Source: Paraburkholderia kirstenboschensis (GTDB lineage: Bacteria; Pseudomonadota; Gammaproteobacteria; Burkholderiales; Burkholderiaceae). From it: 64,000 nucleotides of DNA. Positions 16,711 through 24,987 of the stretch are shown here, piece by piece. A model generated the notes under the pieces. The model did not search any database. It saw only the letters and a program-made list of their open reading frames with translations, and was not told the DNA's origin. The stretch spans positions 1-64,000 of the forward strand of contig NZ_CAJHCR010000014.1 of the NCBI RefSeq assembly GCF_904848585.1, in the 5' to 3' direction. The translations under genes and the position numbers were made by a program. Each line of letters starts with the position of its first letter. Within the stretch, counting starts at the first letter, position 1.

Positions 16711-17475
16711 ATGAAAATCTCCTTTGAAAACCAGGTCGCACTAGTGACCGGCGCTGCGTCGGGCATTGGCCTCGCGACCGCCAAGGCATTCGCGCAGGCA
16801 GGCGCTGCTGTCGCTTTGGCTGATGTGAATGAAGACGGTGCGCGCGCAGCCGCCGATCAGATCGTAGCCGCCGGATACAAGGCCATCGGTATCGGTTGCA
16901 ACGTGGCAGATCTCGAACAGGTCGAGGCGATGGTCAAGGAAACGGTCTCCGCTTTCGGTCGCCTCGATCTGGCATTCAACAACGCGGGTATCCAGAATGC
17001 CCTCGCGGAAACCGCTGACGCCACGGCCGAAGACTTCGACCGCGTGAACTCGGTCAACCTGCGCGGTCTCTGGGCTTGTATGAAGTACGAGTTGACGCAG
17101 ATGCGTCAGCAGGGAAGCGGCGCCATCGTCAATTGCTCTTCGCTCGGCGGCTTGGTGGGCGGTGCGCAACGAGGCACTTATCACGCAGCCAAGCATGGCG
17201 TTCTCGGTCTGACCAAAAGTGCCGCGCTGGAATACGCTACGCGCGGTATCCGCGTCAACGCCGTGTGCCCTGGCCTGATCTGGACCCCGATGGTGCAACA
17301 AATGGTCGACTCTGGCCAGAAGGAGGCACTGGACGCGATGGTGGAAGGCATCCCAATGCGTCGACATGGCCGCCCGGATGAGATCGCCGACGCCGTGCTG
17401 TGGCTGTGCAGTTCGGCGGCAAGCTACGTGACGGGGCAATCCATATCGGTGGATGGCGGGTTCATCATGCGCTAA
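16711..17475 (+). CDS. SDR family oxidoreductase
   Basis: A 254-residue classical SDR: TGAASGIG cofactor loop at residues 12-19, NNAG at about 91-94, the serine motif NCSSLGGLVGG, the catalytic YHAAK and a C-terminal SYVTGQSISVDGGF. These are complete and conventional, so the enzyme should be an active NAD(P)H-dependent dehydrogenase, probably of the glucose-1-dehydrogenase/3-oxoacyl reductase type; specificity cannot be read. AGGGA lies about 10 bases before ATG 16711. It is transcribed away from two LysR genes. Confidence 0.94.
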   Translation: MKISFENQVALVTGAASGIGLATAKAFAQAGAAVALADVNEDGARAAADQIVAAGYKAIGIGCNVADLEQVEAMVKETVSAFGRLDLAFNNAGIQNALAETADATAEDFDRVNSVNLRGLWACMKYELTQMRQQGSGAIVNCSSLGGLVGGAQRGTYHAAKHGVLGLTKSAALEYATRGIRVNAVCPGLIWTPMVQQMVDSGQKEALDAMVEGIPMRRHGRPDEIADAVLWLCSSAASYVTGQSISVDGGFIMR

Positions 17476-17580
17476 GCGCGCGGCGCGGGCGGATTCGCTT
17501 CCCAAGCAGCTTCTCGCTTCGACACTGCGTCGGCGAATTGAACAGTCGTTCTCAAGGATTCAACGTGACGGTAAAAGCAT

Positions 17581-17799
17581 ATGGTGCCTATGCCGGCGAC
17601 AAACCACACGCATCTATCGCGCAAACCAACCGACCTGCTTCCCGTTTTCGCTGTCGACGGCGAAGAATGTTTCCTTGATACGCCCGGCATGAGCGCGGTC
17701 CCCTTGAACGTTTTCGGCAAGTGCATCGGTTCTCTTTCAGATCGACGTGAGGCCATTCTCCCGGCGCTCGACCGGATCTTCGGCCATACTGAGCGATAA
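17581..17799 (+). pseudogene. CcdB-family toxin, N-terminally deleted
   Basis: The last 55 residues read LLPVFAVDGEECFLDTPGMS, AVPLNVFGKCIGSLSDRREA and ILPALDRIF, the C-terminal half of CcdB toxins (gyrase poisons), including the final helix that in CcdB contacts GyrA. Full CcdB proteins have about 100 residues and begin with a conserved FDVYxNP strand; here only MVPMPATNHTHLSRKPTD precedes the homologous part. The sequence upstream shows no N-terminal half in any frame and no CcdA antitoxin. It is therefore a decayed toxin, possibly still translated from ATG 17581 but unlikely to be toxic. Confidence 0.65.
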
Positions 17800-17924
17800 C
17801 AGGGCGGCTTGGTGCGAAAGGGACGACCCTCGTATCAGCGAATCAACCTCAAACCTCCAGGCATTGATCTCGCTGTTGCGCGTCACCCTTGAAACCGCCC
17901 GGGAAAACCGCGATCGGAGATGCG

Positions 17925-18272
17925 ATGCAATTTGACAAGCAACAGGAGAGGCTCGGGCAGAGTGGCGCAACTATGCGTCCTGGTCCGCGGAGCTTATTGG
18001 CGAAGGTACTAGCCGTGGTAATAGGCGCTGCGCTGCTGGTCGTGGGGTTCGCCGTTTCGCTTGTGATGCTGGCAGTGGTGCTTGGAGCAGGGGTTGTGAT
18101 CGGCGCTTTCGTCTGGTGGAAAACACGCGATCTGCGCAAACAACTTCGTGAGCAGGCAATGCGCGCACAGCAGATGCACGAACAACAGGTGCGCGAGCGC
18201 ACGGGCCAGCGTATGGATAACGGCGACGTGATCGAGGATGTCGAGTTCCACGACGAGACTCGACAGAAATAA
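17925..18272 (+). CDS. small membrane protein, hypothetical
   Basis: A 115-residue protein with a soluble N-terminus, a long hydrophobic stretch at about residues 26-60 (LLAKVLAVVIGAALLVVGFA, SLVMLAVVLGAGVVIGAFVW) that can span the membrane twice as a hairpin, and a charged C-terminal helix rich in Gln/Arg (KTRDLRKQLREQAMRAQQMH). The ATG at 17925 follows CGGAGATGCG. The C-terminal segment looks like a coiled coil on the cytoplasmic side. Family not recognised; such proteins are common single genes in Burkholderia genomes. Confidence 0.75.
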   Translation: MQFDKQQERLGQSGATMRPGPRSLLAKVLAVVIGAALLVVGFAVSLVMLAVVLGAGVVIGAFVWWKTRDLRKQLREQAMRAQQMHEQQVRERTGQRMDNGDVIEDVEFHDETRQK

Positions 18273-18652
18273 GCGCTGCATCCTGACCGCGCATGCGCCG
18301 CGGCGTTACTGCCCGCGAGAGGGGCCTCAATTTGGCTGTCGCGCAAATTATCGAATCGGGGGCGAGCGAAGTGTTGTCAGCCGATGCGTCACGATTGCAA
18401 CGCTGGTGGCCCACTTCTGGCTCGAGCCGCGGCCCGGCGACGCCCGGATCCTCAGGACCTCGCCAGAGCCGACCACGATCGGACGCTCGCTACGCACGTC
18501 TTCGGCGTCCGTTCGCGCCCGAAGTCGATATTGATCTTGAACTCGGTGCGTCGTAATCCTCTGACCTCATTCACGCCGAAGCCGCGCCGCTGCCTGCCAA
18601 CGGGGCCAAATCGACAGCCAGTTCGAAGGCTAGCGTTATTCACCCCTACGAA
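18273..18652. other. intergenic, no gene seen
   Basis: About 380 bases between convergent genes without a supported frame, repeat or clear terminator. Confidence 0.5.
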
Positions 18653-20110
18653 TCAGGGTTGGCGTTTGCCTCGACCACCAGCTGGTCTGTCAGCCGGTTT
18701 ACGCGAAGCCGCAGCTGGCTTGTTGGCTGGCTTGCTGGCTGGTTTGCTGCGTGGCTTTTGCACGCCGAACGGACTAGCGCTGGACACACTTGTGCCTTTA
18801 CCCCCGGCCACAGCGCGCTGCGCCGCAGACTTGCGTTTGTTCTCGCCACTTTGCGGGCGCGGTTTTTTGCTGGGGACCTGCATGGCGCCCGACGCAGCTT
18901 GTGACACTTTGGGCTTCTTCGGCTTTTTGGGCTTTTTGATGATCTCGCCCGTCGCGCTAGTTTGCGGCACGCGGTGTTCGGCTTCAAAGCCCGGCTCTTC
19001 TTCACGGGGCAGCGTTCGCCGGATCAGCGCTTCAATCGCGGCCAGTTGCGGCGCTTCATCGGCACACACAAGTGACACCGCCACGCCGCTAGCGCCCGCG
19101 CGGCCGGTACGGCCAATACGGTGCACATAGTCTTGCGGCACGATCGGCAGATCAACGTTGATCACCAGCGGCAGGTCGTCGATATCCAGCCCGCGCGCAG
19201 CCACATCGGTGGCTACCAGCATATTTACTTCGCGCTTCTTGAAGCGCTCCAGCGCACGAAGGCGCGCGGGTTGCGGTTTGTCGCCATGGATGGTGTCGAC
19301 CGCATAGCCCGCTTCATCCAGCATGGCGGCCAGGTAATCCACGCCATTGCGGGTTTTGACGAACACCAGCGCGTGCTCCCATCTGTTCTGAGCCACAAGA
19401 TGCATAAAGAGGTCAGGCTTGTTCTTTTTATCCACCGGCACCACCCACTGCTTGATCCTGCTAGCAGTAGCATTGGGCGGGCTGACGCTGATATTGACCG
19501 GGTCGCGCAGAATGTTCGCCACCATGGCGCGAATATCATCGGTAAAGGTGGCAGAGAACAGCAGGGTCTGGCGCTGAGCGGGCAAGGCAGCAAAGACGGC
19601 GTTGAGTTCGCGCTCAAAGCCCAGATCCAGCATGCGGTCGGCTTCATCCAGCACCAGTGTTTGTACCTGATCGAACTGCACGGCGTTCTGGCGGTTGAGG
19701 TCCAGCAAACGGCCCGGCGTGGCAACGAGCACATCCACGCCTTTGCGCAACTTCATCATCTGCGGATTGATACTCACGCCGCCGTAGGCGGCCAGGAATC
19801 GTAAGTCCAGACCTTTGCCGTACTCGATAAAGCCTTGCAGCACCTGTTCAGCCAGTTCACGCGTGGGCACCAGCACCAGAACACGCGCGCGGTTGCTGGA
19901 CACCGCCGGGCCGTGTTGCACCAGCCGTTGCAACAGCGGCAGCGCAAAACCCGCCGTTTTGCCAGTGCCGGTCTGCGCCGCAGCCATGACGTCCTTGCCA
20001 CTGAGCACAGCAGGAATCGCCTTGGCCTGCACCGGCGTAGGTGTCTGGTAATTGAGGTCCTGCACATTACGCAGCAAGGGATCGATCAGGCCAAGCGAGG
20101 CAAAAGACAT
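18653..20110 (-). CDS. rhlE: DEAD-box ATP-dependent RNA helicase (RhlE type)
   Basis: A 485-residue helicase. Motifs in order: Q motif region YQTPTPVQAKAIP, motif I AAQTGTGKT, Ia PTRELAEQV, GG, Ib TPGRLLDL, II DEAD (VLDEADRMLDLGF), III SATF, IV LVFVKTRNGVDYL, V VATDVAARGLDI and VI HRIGRTGRAG. The C-terminal 110 residues form a basic low-complexity tail (IKKPKKPKKPK, PASKPANKPAAASRKPADRP), typical of RhlE, which binds RNA non-specifically. The ATG at 20110 gives the usual MSFASLGL start. Such enzymes remodel rRNA and mRNA, often in the cold. It is a single gene here, and its third-position composition looks less G/C-extreme than its neighbours. Confidence 0.94.
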   Translation of the reverse strand: MSFASLGLIDPLLRNVQDLNYQTPTPVQAKAIPAVLSGKDVMAAAQTGTGKTAGFALPLLQRLVQHGPAVSSNRARVLVLVPTRELAEQVLQGFIEYGKGLDLRFLAAYGGVSINPQMMKLRKGVDVLVATPGRLLDLNRQNAVQFDQVQTLVLDEADRMLDLGFERELNAVFAALPAQRQTLLFSATFTDDIRAMVANILRDPVNISVSPPNATASRIKQWVVPVDKKNKPDLFMHLVAQNRWEHALVFVKTRNGVDYLAAMLDEAGYAVDTIHGDKPQPARLRALERFKKREVNMLVATDVAARGLDIDDLPLVINVDLPIVPQDYVHRIGRTGRAGASGVAVSLVCADEAPQLAAIEALIRRTLPREEEPGFEAEHRVPQTSATGEIIKKPKKPKKPKVSQAASGAMQVPSKKPRPQSGENKRKSAAQRAVAGGKGTSVSSASPFGVQKPRSKPASKPANKPAAASRKPADRPAGGRGKRQP

Positions 20111-20504
20111 TGGCGTACTCCGGGCTAAAACCGCAATTCTAGCGGTTGGAGTTGGGCAGAAATGGAGGTGTTGATCCCAGGCACTCGGTGACCACCGTCG
20201 GTCGATGGATCGCGGTCGGAATCCAGCGTGCAACGATTAAGTCTGGTCGATCCCATGCGGTCGCCCGAAACCGACCCATCAGGGACAGTCGCCCCGCAAA
20301 GCGGCCGTCCGGATAGGCTCCACCGGTCGCTTCGCCGACGAAATGCCCGCTGGATTCCCAGCGCGATGATGAGGCCTCCACATGCACGGTCGACCCGAGC
20401 CCTCGCGCGACGATATCCGTGCATGCAATTCAAGTACCCGCAGCACGGATTGCCGGCGCGGCCTATTAGCGTCCCGGGCTCACTCGCCTGGTGGCGAGCA
20501 AGCC
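20111..20504. other. gene-poor segment
   Basis: About 390 bases without a supported gene. Long frames on the minus strand run through it but lack starts and family resemblance. It should hold the promoter of the helicase gene. Confidence 0.45.
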
Positions 20505-20855
20505 TCAAGCGCGGAGCGCCACAGTAACCACAACGAGAGCCGAGAAGATCAGCGCCGGGGCGAGATGCCCGAACGGCTCCCGATTGCGTATCAACGTGAA
20601 GAGCGCGCCGAGCATGATGGCACCGGCCAGCGTCAGGCCTAAACCCCGGGTTTGTTGTCCAGCAAGAAGTGCCGCACTCAACAGTTCGAGAGCGCCACAG
20701 ACCAAACGAAACCATGCCGGGTAACCCCAGCGTGCGAAATCGCGCTTCACCGCGCCGCGTCCCGCGAGGTTGACCACCCCAGCGACCGCGAACAGAACCG
20801 CCACGATCGTCGCGAGAACCGGTTCGAAGGATGCAATGTTCCAGGCCATCGTCAT
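20505..20855 (-). CDS. DoxX-like family membrane protein
   Basis: A 116-residue protein with four hydrophobic segments (about 9-26, 46-66, 70-88 and 94-113) and the DoxX-type pattern AGVVNLAGRGAVKRDFARWG, YPAWFRLVCGALELLSAALL and GLTLAGAIMLGALFTLIRNR. DoxX-like proteins are small inner-membrane proteins linked to redox stress and quinone metabolism. Its start codon at 20855 overlaps the stop of the upstream epimerase-like gene by four bases, so the two are translationally coupled and probably co-regulated by the divergent TetR repressor. Confidence 0.85.
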   Translation of the reverse strand: MTMAWNIASFEPVLATIVAVLFAVAGVVNLAGRGAVKRDFARWGYPAWFRLVCGALELLSAALLAGQQTRGLGLTLAGAIMLGALFTLIRNREPFGHLAPALIFSALVVVTVALRA

Positions 20856-21775
20856 GCTCTGTCGCTCTGCTGAAAGTGCTTCTGCACAGAGAGGTCCGCA
20901 ATGAGGCCACGGCCTTGGGGTTCCCACGCAAGAACTTGCCGGGCATGCTGGCCGCTTACCGTCTGGTCGAGCGCCAGTGCGTCAGCAAATGGCCCAAGCG
21001 ATTGGCGAGCATCGTCGAGCGGCCAGAATTCGACGCGATCGGCACCAACCGAGGCCCGAATCGCTTCGCCCATTTCGGCGACCGCAACGGCATCTTCCGC
21101 GACCACGTTGAGGATCTGTCCCGTCACTGCATCGTCTCCGCTCGCCAACCGCTCCACCGCGCTCAGATATGCAACGGCGAGATCATCGACGTGCACGGCA
21201 GGCCAGTGGTTGCGACCATCGCCGACGACTTTCACACTGCCGGTCTGACGGACCATGCCGGCAAGCATGCCGAAGACGCCGCCGCCGTAGCCGTGCACCA
21301 TCGCCGGCCTGAGAATCACTGCGGCAATCGAGCGGCGTGCTGCGAGCGCCAACACGTGCTGTTCCACTGCAGGCCGCCAGGCGACGAGTGGTGTCGGGTT
21401 CAACGCCGATGCTTCGGTTGCGGGCTCGCCATTCGTATTGCCGTAGACCCAGGTGCCCGATGTATAGACAAACGCCGCGCCGGGACGCAAATGCGAGAGC
21501 ATCGCCTCAACTGCGGCCTCGTCAGCAGCGGCGGCGGACGCATCGTTGGTCGACGCGGCGTGCACCACGCCATCAGCGGCACCGGCAGCCGCAGCGAAAG
21601 ACCACGGCTCACGCAGGTCGCCGCCATGCAGTTTCACGCCGAGGCGCGCAAGCGCGCTCGCGCCCGCCGACCTGTCGTCGCGCACCAGCGCCCTCACCTG
21701 ATGGCCGAGGCTGATTGCCTTGCGTGCGACCGCTTGCCCGATGTAGCCCGTGCCACCTGTCATGAACAGTTCCAT
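20852..21775 (-). CDS. NAD(P)-binding extended-SDR/epimerase-family protein
   Basis: A 307-residue Rossmann-fold protein with TGGTGYIG at residues 7-14, the GGDLREP turn, VVHAAS, YTSGTWVYG and RPAMVHGYGGG. The usual YxxxK catalytic pair is not obvious after the serine motif (WRPAVEQHVL takes its place), so it may be an atypical NAD(P)-binding regulator or quinone-oxidoreductase-like reductase rather than an epimerase. It is the first gene of a two-gene unit with the DoxX-like gene and is separated by 131 bases from a divergent TetR gene with two operators. Confidence 0.88.
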   Translation of the reverse strand: MELFMTGGTGYIGQAVARKAISLGHQVRALVRDDRSAGASALARLGVKLHGGDLREPWSFAAAAGAADGVVHAASTNDASAAAADEAAVEAMLSHLRPGAAFVYTSGTWVYGNTNGEPATEASALNPTPLVAWRPAVEQHVLALAARRSIAAVILRPAMVHGYGGGVFGMLAGMVRQTGSVKVVGDGRNHWPAVHVDDLAVAYLSAVERLASGDDAVTGQILNVVAEDAVAVAEMGEAIRASVGADRVEFWPLDDARQSLGPFADALALDQTVSGQHARQVLAWEPQGRGLIADLSVQKHFQQSDRA

Positions 21776-21820
21776 AGCGTTTTCCTCGATGAATGTCTGC
21801 GAAGTCGATAAGTCACGAAC

Positions 21821-21874
21821 ACGAGACTGACCAGTCTCGTTTGCGCAAATCTAAACGAGACTGGCCAGTCTTGT
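21821..21874. promoter_or_regulatory. two palindromic TetR-type operators
   Basis: Two 20-bp imperfect palindromes of the same sequence, ACGAGACTGACCAGTCTCGT (21821-21840) and ACGAGACTGGCCAGTCTTGT (21855-21874), lie 34 bases centre to centre in the gap between the reductase/DoxX unit and the TetR gene. Each is symmetrical at 9 of 10 positions. The arrangement predicts cooperative repression of both divergent units by the adjacent regulator. Confidence 0.85.
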
Positions 21875-21906
21875 CAACCACCGGGCGATCTGTTATTTAT
21901 CGGGGG

Positions 21907-22512
21907 ATGAACACATCCTCTCTCCCCGATCTGAGCCCCCTGCAACGCCGTAAGCGGTCCGCTATCCTCGACGGCGCAAGAACCGTGTTTTTACGCCAGG
22001 GTTTCGGGCTTGCAACGATGGACGACGTCGCCGCGGCTGCGGGCGTCGGCAAACAGACGGTCTATCGCCACTTCAAGTCGAAAGAGGCACTCTTCGTTGG
22101 TCTGGTGAGCTCGATGTGCGCTCAGGTGGGTGGAATTCTTGTCAGCGCTCAGAACGAGCAATCCGATGGCTCGCCCGACGCCGAGTTGCGCGCCTTGGGA
22201 CGGGTGTTAGCACAAATCCTCATCGAGCCGGACTATCTGCGGCTTTACCGGGCCATTGTTGCTGAGGCCGAGCGTCTGCCGGAACTCGGCCAGGTGTTTT
22301 ACGACAACGGCGCAAAGGTCGTGCGCGCCTTCGCGGCAAAAATTTTGCGAAAGAGATTTGATGAATCGACTGCTGCATTGCGGGCAGCGACTTTCGTTCA
22401 ACTGGTGCTAGGCGACGCGTATCTGGAACTGTCGATTGGATACACGGTGCCCGATGTCGAAGCGCGCTTTGCGCTGCAGATTGACGAGGCGGTGACGGCG
22501 GCACTTCGCTAG
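21907..22512 (+). CDS. TetR-family transcriptional regulator
   Basis: A 201-residue regulator with the N-terminal helix-turn-helix (SAILDGARTVFLRQGFGLAT, MDDVAAAAGVGKQTVYRHFK, SKEALF) and a C-terminal all-helical ligand domain of the AefR-like/TetR_C type (RLYRAIVAEAERLPELGQVF). The ATG at 21907 follows CGGGGG and gives a typical N-terminus; an earlier in-frame start would run through the operators. Two palindromes just upstream are its probable binding sites, so it should repress itself and the divergent reductase/DoxX pair. Confidence 0.92.
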   Translation: MNTSSLPDLSPLQRRKRSAILDGARTVFLRQGFGLATMDDVAAAAGVGKQTVYRHFKSKEALFVGLVSSMCAQVGGILVSAQNEQSDGSPDAELRALGRVLAQILIEPDYLRLYRAIVAEAERLPELGQVFYDNGAKVVRAFAAKILRKRFDESTAALRAATFVQLVLGDAYLELSIGYTVPDVEARFALQIDEAVTAALR

Positions 22513-22848
22513 GAGCGCTGCATGATGTGTCGAGCCACTCCATGCTGCGGTGCTGAAATCACGGATTGTTGACGATCTATAGGTAGATACGAATCGCCGA
22601 GATTGGCCGACCAGCGCCCGACAACCGGGCACGGCGATCGTCGCCGGCGCGGCCTCTCATGCAAAGGCCAAAAAGCGACCCGTTTCCGCCCTTCAGTTAG
22701 CTTCTTCGAATGTCACCACGGCGCTCACTTCAGTCGCGCGTATTTGAACTAGACTTGGAAAACATGATTCGTGCAGGTATTTCGCCGGGCACACGATCAT
22801 GGGCGCTCGCCATATAGGCGAGGCGAAATCTGGAACGGAGTGTTAGCC
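22513..22848. other. upstream region of the BKACE gene
   Basis: About 335 bases with no supported gene. The promoter of the gene at 22849 should be here; no clear hexamer pair was assigned. Confidence 0.4.
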
Positions 22849-23700
22849 ATGAGTGAACCGTGCATTATCTCCGTTGCGATTACTGGCTCAGTTCCGCGCA
22901 AGAAGGACAATCCGGCTGTGCCGATCACGATCTCCGAGCAGGTTGAAAGTACCCAGGAAGCGTACGAAGCCGGGGCATCGCTCGTTCATCTGCACGTGCG
23001 TGACGAACAGGAGAACTCCAGTTCCGACCGGTCGAGTTTCGCCGCTCTTCAGGAAGGCATCCGGAAGCACTGTCCTGACATCATCGTTCAGTTTTCGACA
23101 GGCGGTCGCGGCCGTTCGTTCGAGCAACGCGGCGCGATGCTTGATCTGCGCCCGGATATGGCATCGCTCGCAACGGGTTCTGTCAATTTCCCGACCACCG
23201 TCTATGAAAATCCGCCGGACTTTGTGCGTGCGCTTGCGCAAATGATGCTCGACCACGATGTCAAACCGGAAATCGAGATCTTTGATCTGGCAATGCTGTA
23301 CAGCACAGTGGATCTCGTCCAGCAAGGACTTCTGAAATCTCCGGTGCACGTTCAGTTCGTGATGGGTGTAAAAAATGCGCTGCCTGCGCGTCGCGAGATT
23401 CTCGAGTTCGAGGTCAAACAATTGAAGGCGCTATTGCCGGATGCAACCTGGACCGCCGCTGGTATTGGACGGCATCAGTTGGAAGTCAATCATTGGACTC
23501 TCGAAATGGGTGGACACTGCCGCACGGGTCTCGAAGACAATGTGCGCTGGGACAAGGACACGCTGGCGAAGAGCAATGCGCAACTGGTGGCACGGGTGGC
23601 TTCATTGTGTGGCGAATATGGCCGGCCGGTGGCAAGCGCTGCCAAAGCGCGTGAAATGCTAGGTCTTCCGCTACCAAAGCCTAAGAAACTGCACCCTTGA
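22849..23700 (+). CDS. beta-keto acid cleavage enzyme (BKACE, DUF849)
   Basis: A 283-residue TIM-barrel protein of the 3-keto-5-aminohexanoate cleavage family. The metal-binding HLH motif is SLVHLHVRDE (His47, His49), the QFSTGGRGRS loop binds the keto acid, and the third ligand is probably in GHCRTGLEDN (Glu229). The family converts a beta-keto acid plus acetyl-CoA into acetoacetate plus a new CoA thioester. CGGAG precedes the ATG at 22849. The neighbouring porin, MFS carrier, DHDPS-like aldolase and LysR gene suggest one pathway; which beta-keto acid is used depends on active-site residues not interpretable by eye. Confidence 0.9.
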   Translation: MSEPCIISVAITGSVPRKKDNPAVPITISEQVESTQEAYEAGASLVHLHVRDEQENSSSDRSSFAALQEGIRKHCPDIIVQFSTGGRGRSFEQRGAMLDLRPDMASLATGSVNFPTTVYENPPDFVRALAQMMLDHDVKPEIEIFDLAMLYSTVDLVQQGLLKSPVHVQFVMGVKNALPARREILEFEVKQLKALLPDATWTAAGIGRHQLEVNHWTLEMGGHCRTGLEDNVRWDKDTLAKSNAQLVARVASLCGEYGRPVASAAKAREMLGLPLPKPKKLHP

Positions 23701-23726
23701 TAACTGGAGCTATTGGGTGTGGCTTC

Positions 23727-24800
23727 CTAGAACGTGTGCCGAATGCCAACGGCAAACGTGTTGCCGATGGGATGGTCGCTCAGCTTGTCAATCGAGTAAA
23801 TCGCGTAAATGTCCGTCCGCTTGGACAGCAGATGGTCGTAACCGAGAGCGGCAGTGTTGCGAAGGCTGTTGGTCGCATGCGTAGGCCCTGACCGTTGCGT
23901 GCGTGCCCACTCTGCAAGCAGGAAGTCAGCAGGTGAGAAAGGTATCGACAGACCAGCCTCGTAAGTGTGGCTACCCGTAGGCGTACTCACGTCACTCGTC
24001 ATCGCCCACGCCCCGTAGAGCGTCACCACCTTGAAATCGTACGCTGCGCCCGCGAGATAGGCATACTGCGCTCCCACCGGCCCTGTTGCGGTGTACCGCA
24101 CGCGCTGGCCGGACACCACTGCCGTGAGACCGTGACCTTGATAATTCAGGTGAATGCCGAGGTTACCGATGCCAGGCGAACCCGCAACGCCACCAAGGCC
24201 GTAGATTACCGTTGCGCCGAAACCCTTAAAATCCGGGGTCGTGTACTTGGCAGTATTATTCCACGCCGTATCTCCGATGATGGTGCCTCCATAATTGGCC
24301 ACGAATGTCTGGACAACGAGCGGAGAAAAGACGACAGAGGAACTGAATGGATTGACGAGGGATTCTGCCGTATAGGTCGGATTTCTGTGCCGCCCCAAGG
24401 TCAGCTGGCCGAAGTCGCCCTTGAATCCCACGTACGCATTGCGTGACCAGAATGGGTCCGTCGCATTGCGACCCTGGGCGCCGTTTTGGGGCTGGAAGAA
24501 GCTCTCGAGGGCGAAGATGGCGCTGACGCGGCCGCCAAGGTCTTCGTTGCCGCGGATTCCCCAGAAGGAAGTGGTAAGTCCGCCACTCCCCATCAGTACC
24601 GTAGACTGCGGCGTGTCGCTACGTTTGACACTCCCGACATAGGTGCCGATGAGCCCATAAAGTTGGACCTGCGAGCCGCTATCTGCGTGTGCGTCGACAG
24701 AGGTCAATGCCAGACCTGAGCAGAACATCGCCGTAACTTGAAGCGTACCAACAACTCTCCGCGCGAGAGAGCGGGCCATTACCCGTTGTGCGTTTTTCAT
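23727..24800 (-). CDS. outer-membrane porin, Gram-negative type
   Basis: A 357-residue beta-barrel porin of the Burkholderia/Bordetella (Porin_4) family. The signal peptide runs to about AHA-DS, the mature protein starts SGSQVQLYGLIGTYVG, and it contains SFWGIRGNEDLGG, RNAYVGFKGDFGQLTLGRHR and the terminal aromatic GIRHTF needed for barrel insertion. ATG 24800 (following GGAG) is preferred to ATG 24815. It is convergent with the BKACE gene, 26 bases away, and probably admits the substrate of this catabolic island. Confidence 0.93.
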   Translation of the reverse strand: MKNAQRVMARSLARRVVGTLQVTAMFCSGLALTSVDAHADSGSQVQLYGLIGTYVGSVKRSDTPQSTVLMGSGGLTTSFWGIRGNEDLGGRVSAIFALESFFQPQNGAQGRNATDPFWSRNAYVGFKGDFGQLTLGRHRNPTYTAESLVNPFSSSVVFSPLVVQTFVANYGGTIIGDTAWNNTAKYTTPDFKGFGATVIYGLGGVAGSPGIGNLGIHLNYQGHGLTAVVSGQRVRYTATGPVGAQYAYLAGAAYDFKVVTLYGAWAMTSDVSTPTGSHTYEAGLSIPFSPADFLLAEWARTQRSGPTHATNSLRNTAALGYDHLLSKRTDIYAIYSIDKLSDHPIGNTFAVGIRHTF

Positions 24801-24987
24801 TTCGGTTGTCTCCATTCATATTTTTGTGAGCGATCTTTTCGTGCGTCAACACTAAGTACTACTGATGCACTTTCTTTGAGTGCTGGCGCGTATCGCAAGC
24901 ATGTCGCCGAAACTAGCGGTATTACGAGCCACGCAGCTCCTTCCCTTGAGTCATATCAGGAGAAGGAGCCGTAAGGGACGCGCGTGG

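Noticed and set aside
20125..20946. 273-codon minus-strand frame over the DoxX-like gene
   Set aside because: It overlaps the DoxX-like gene in another frame and has no domain or start site.
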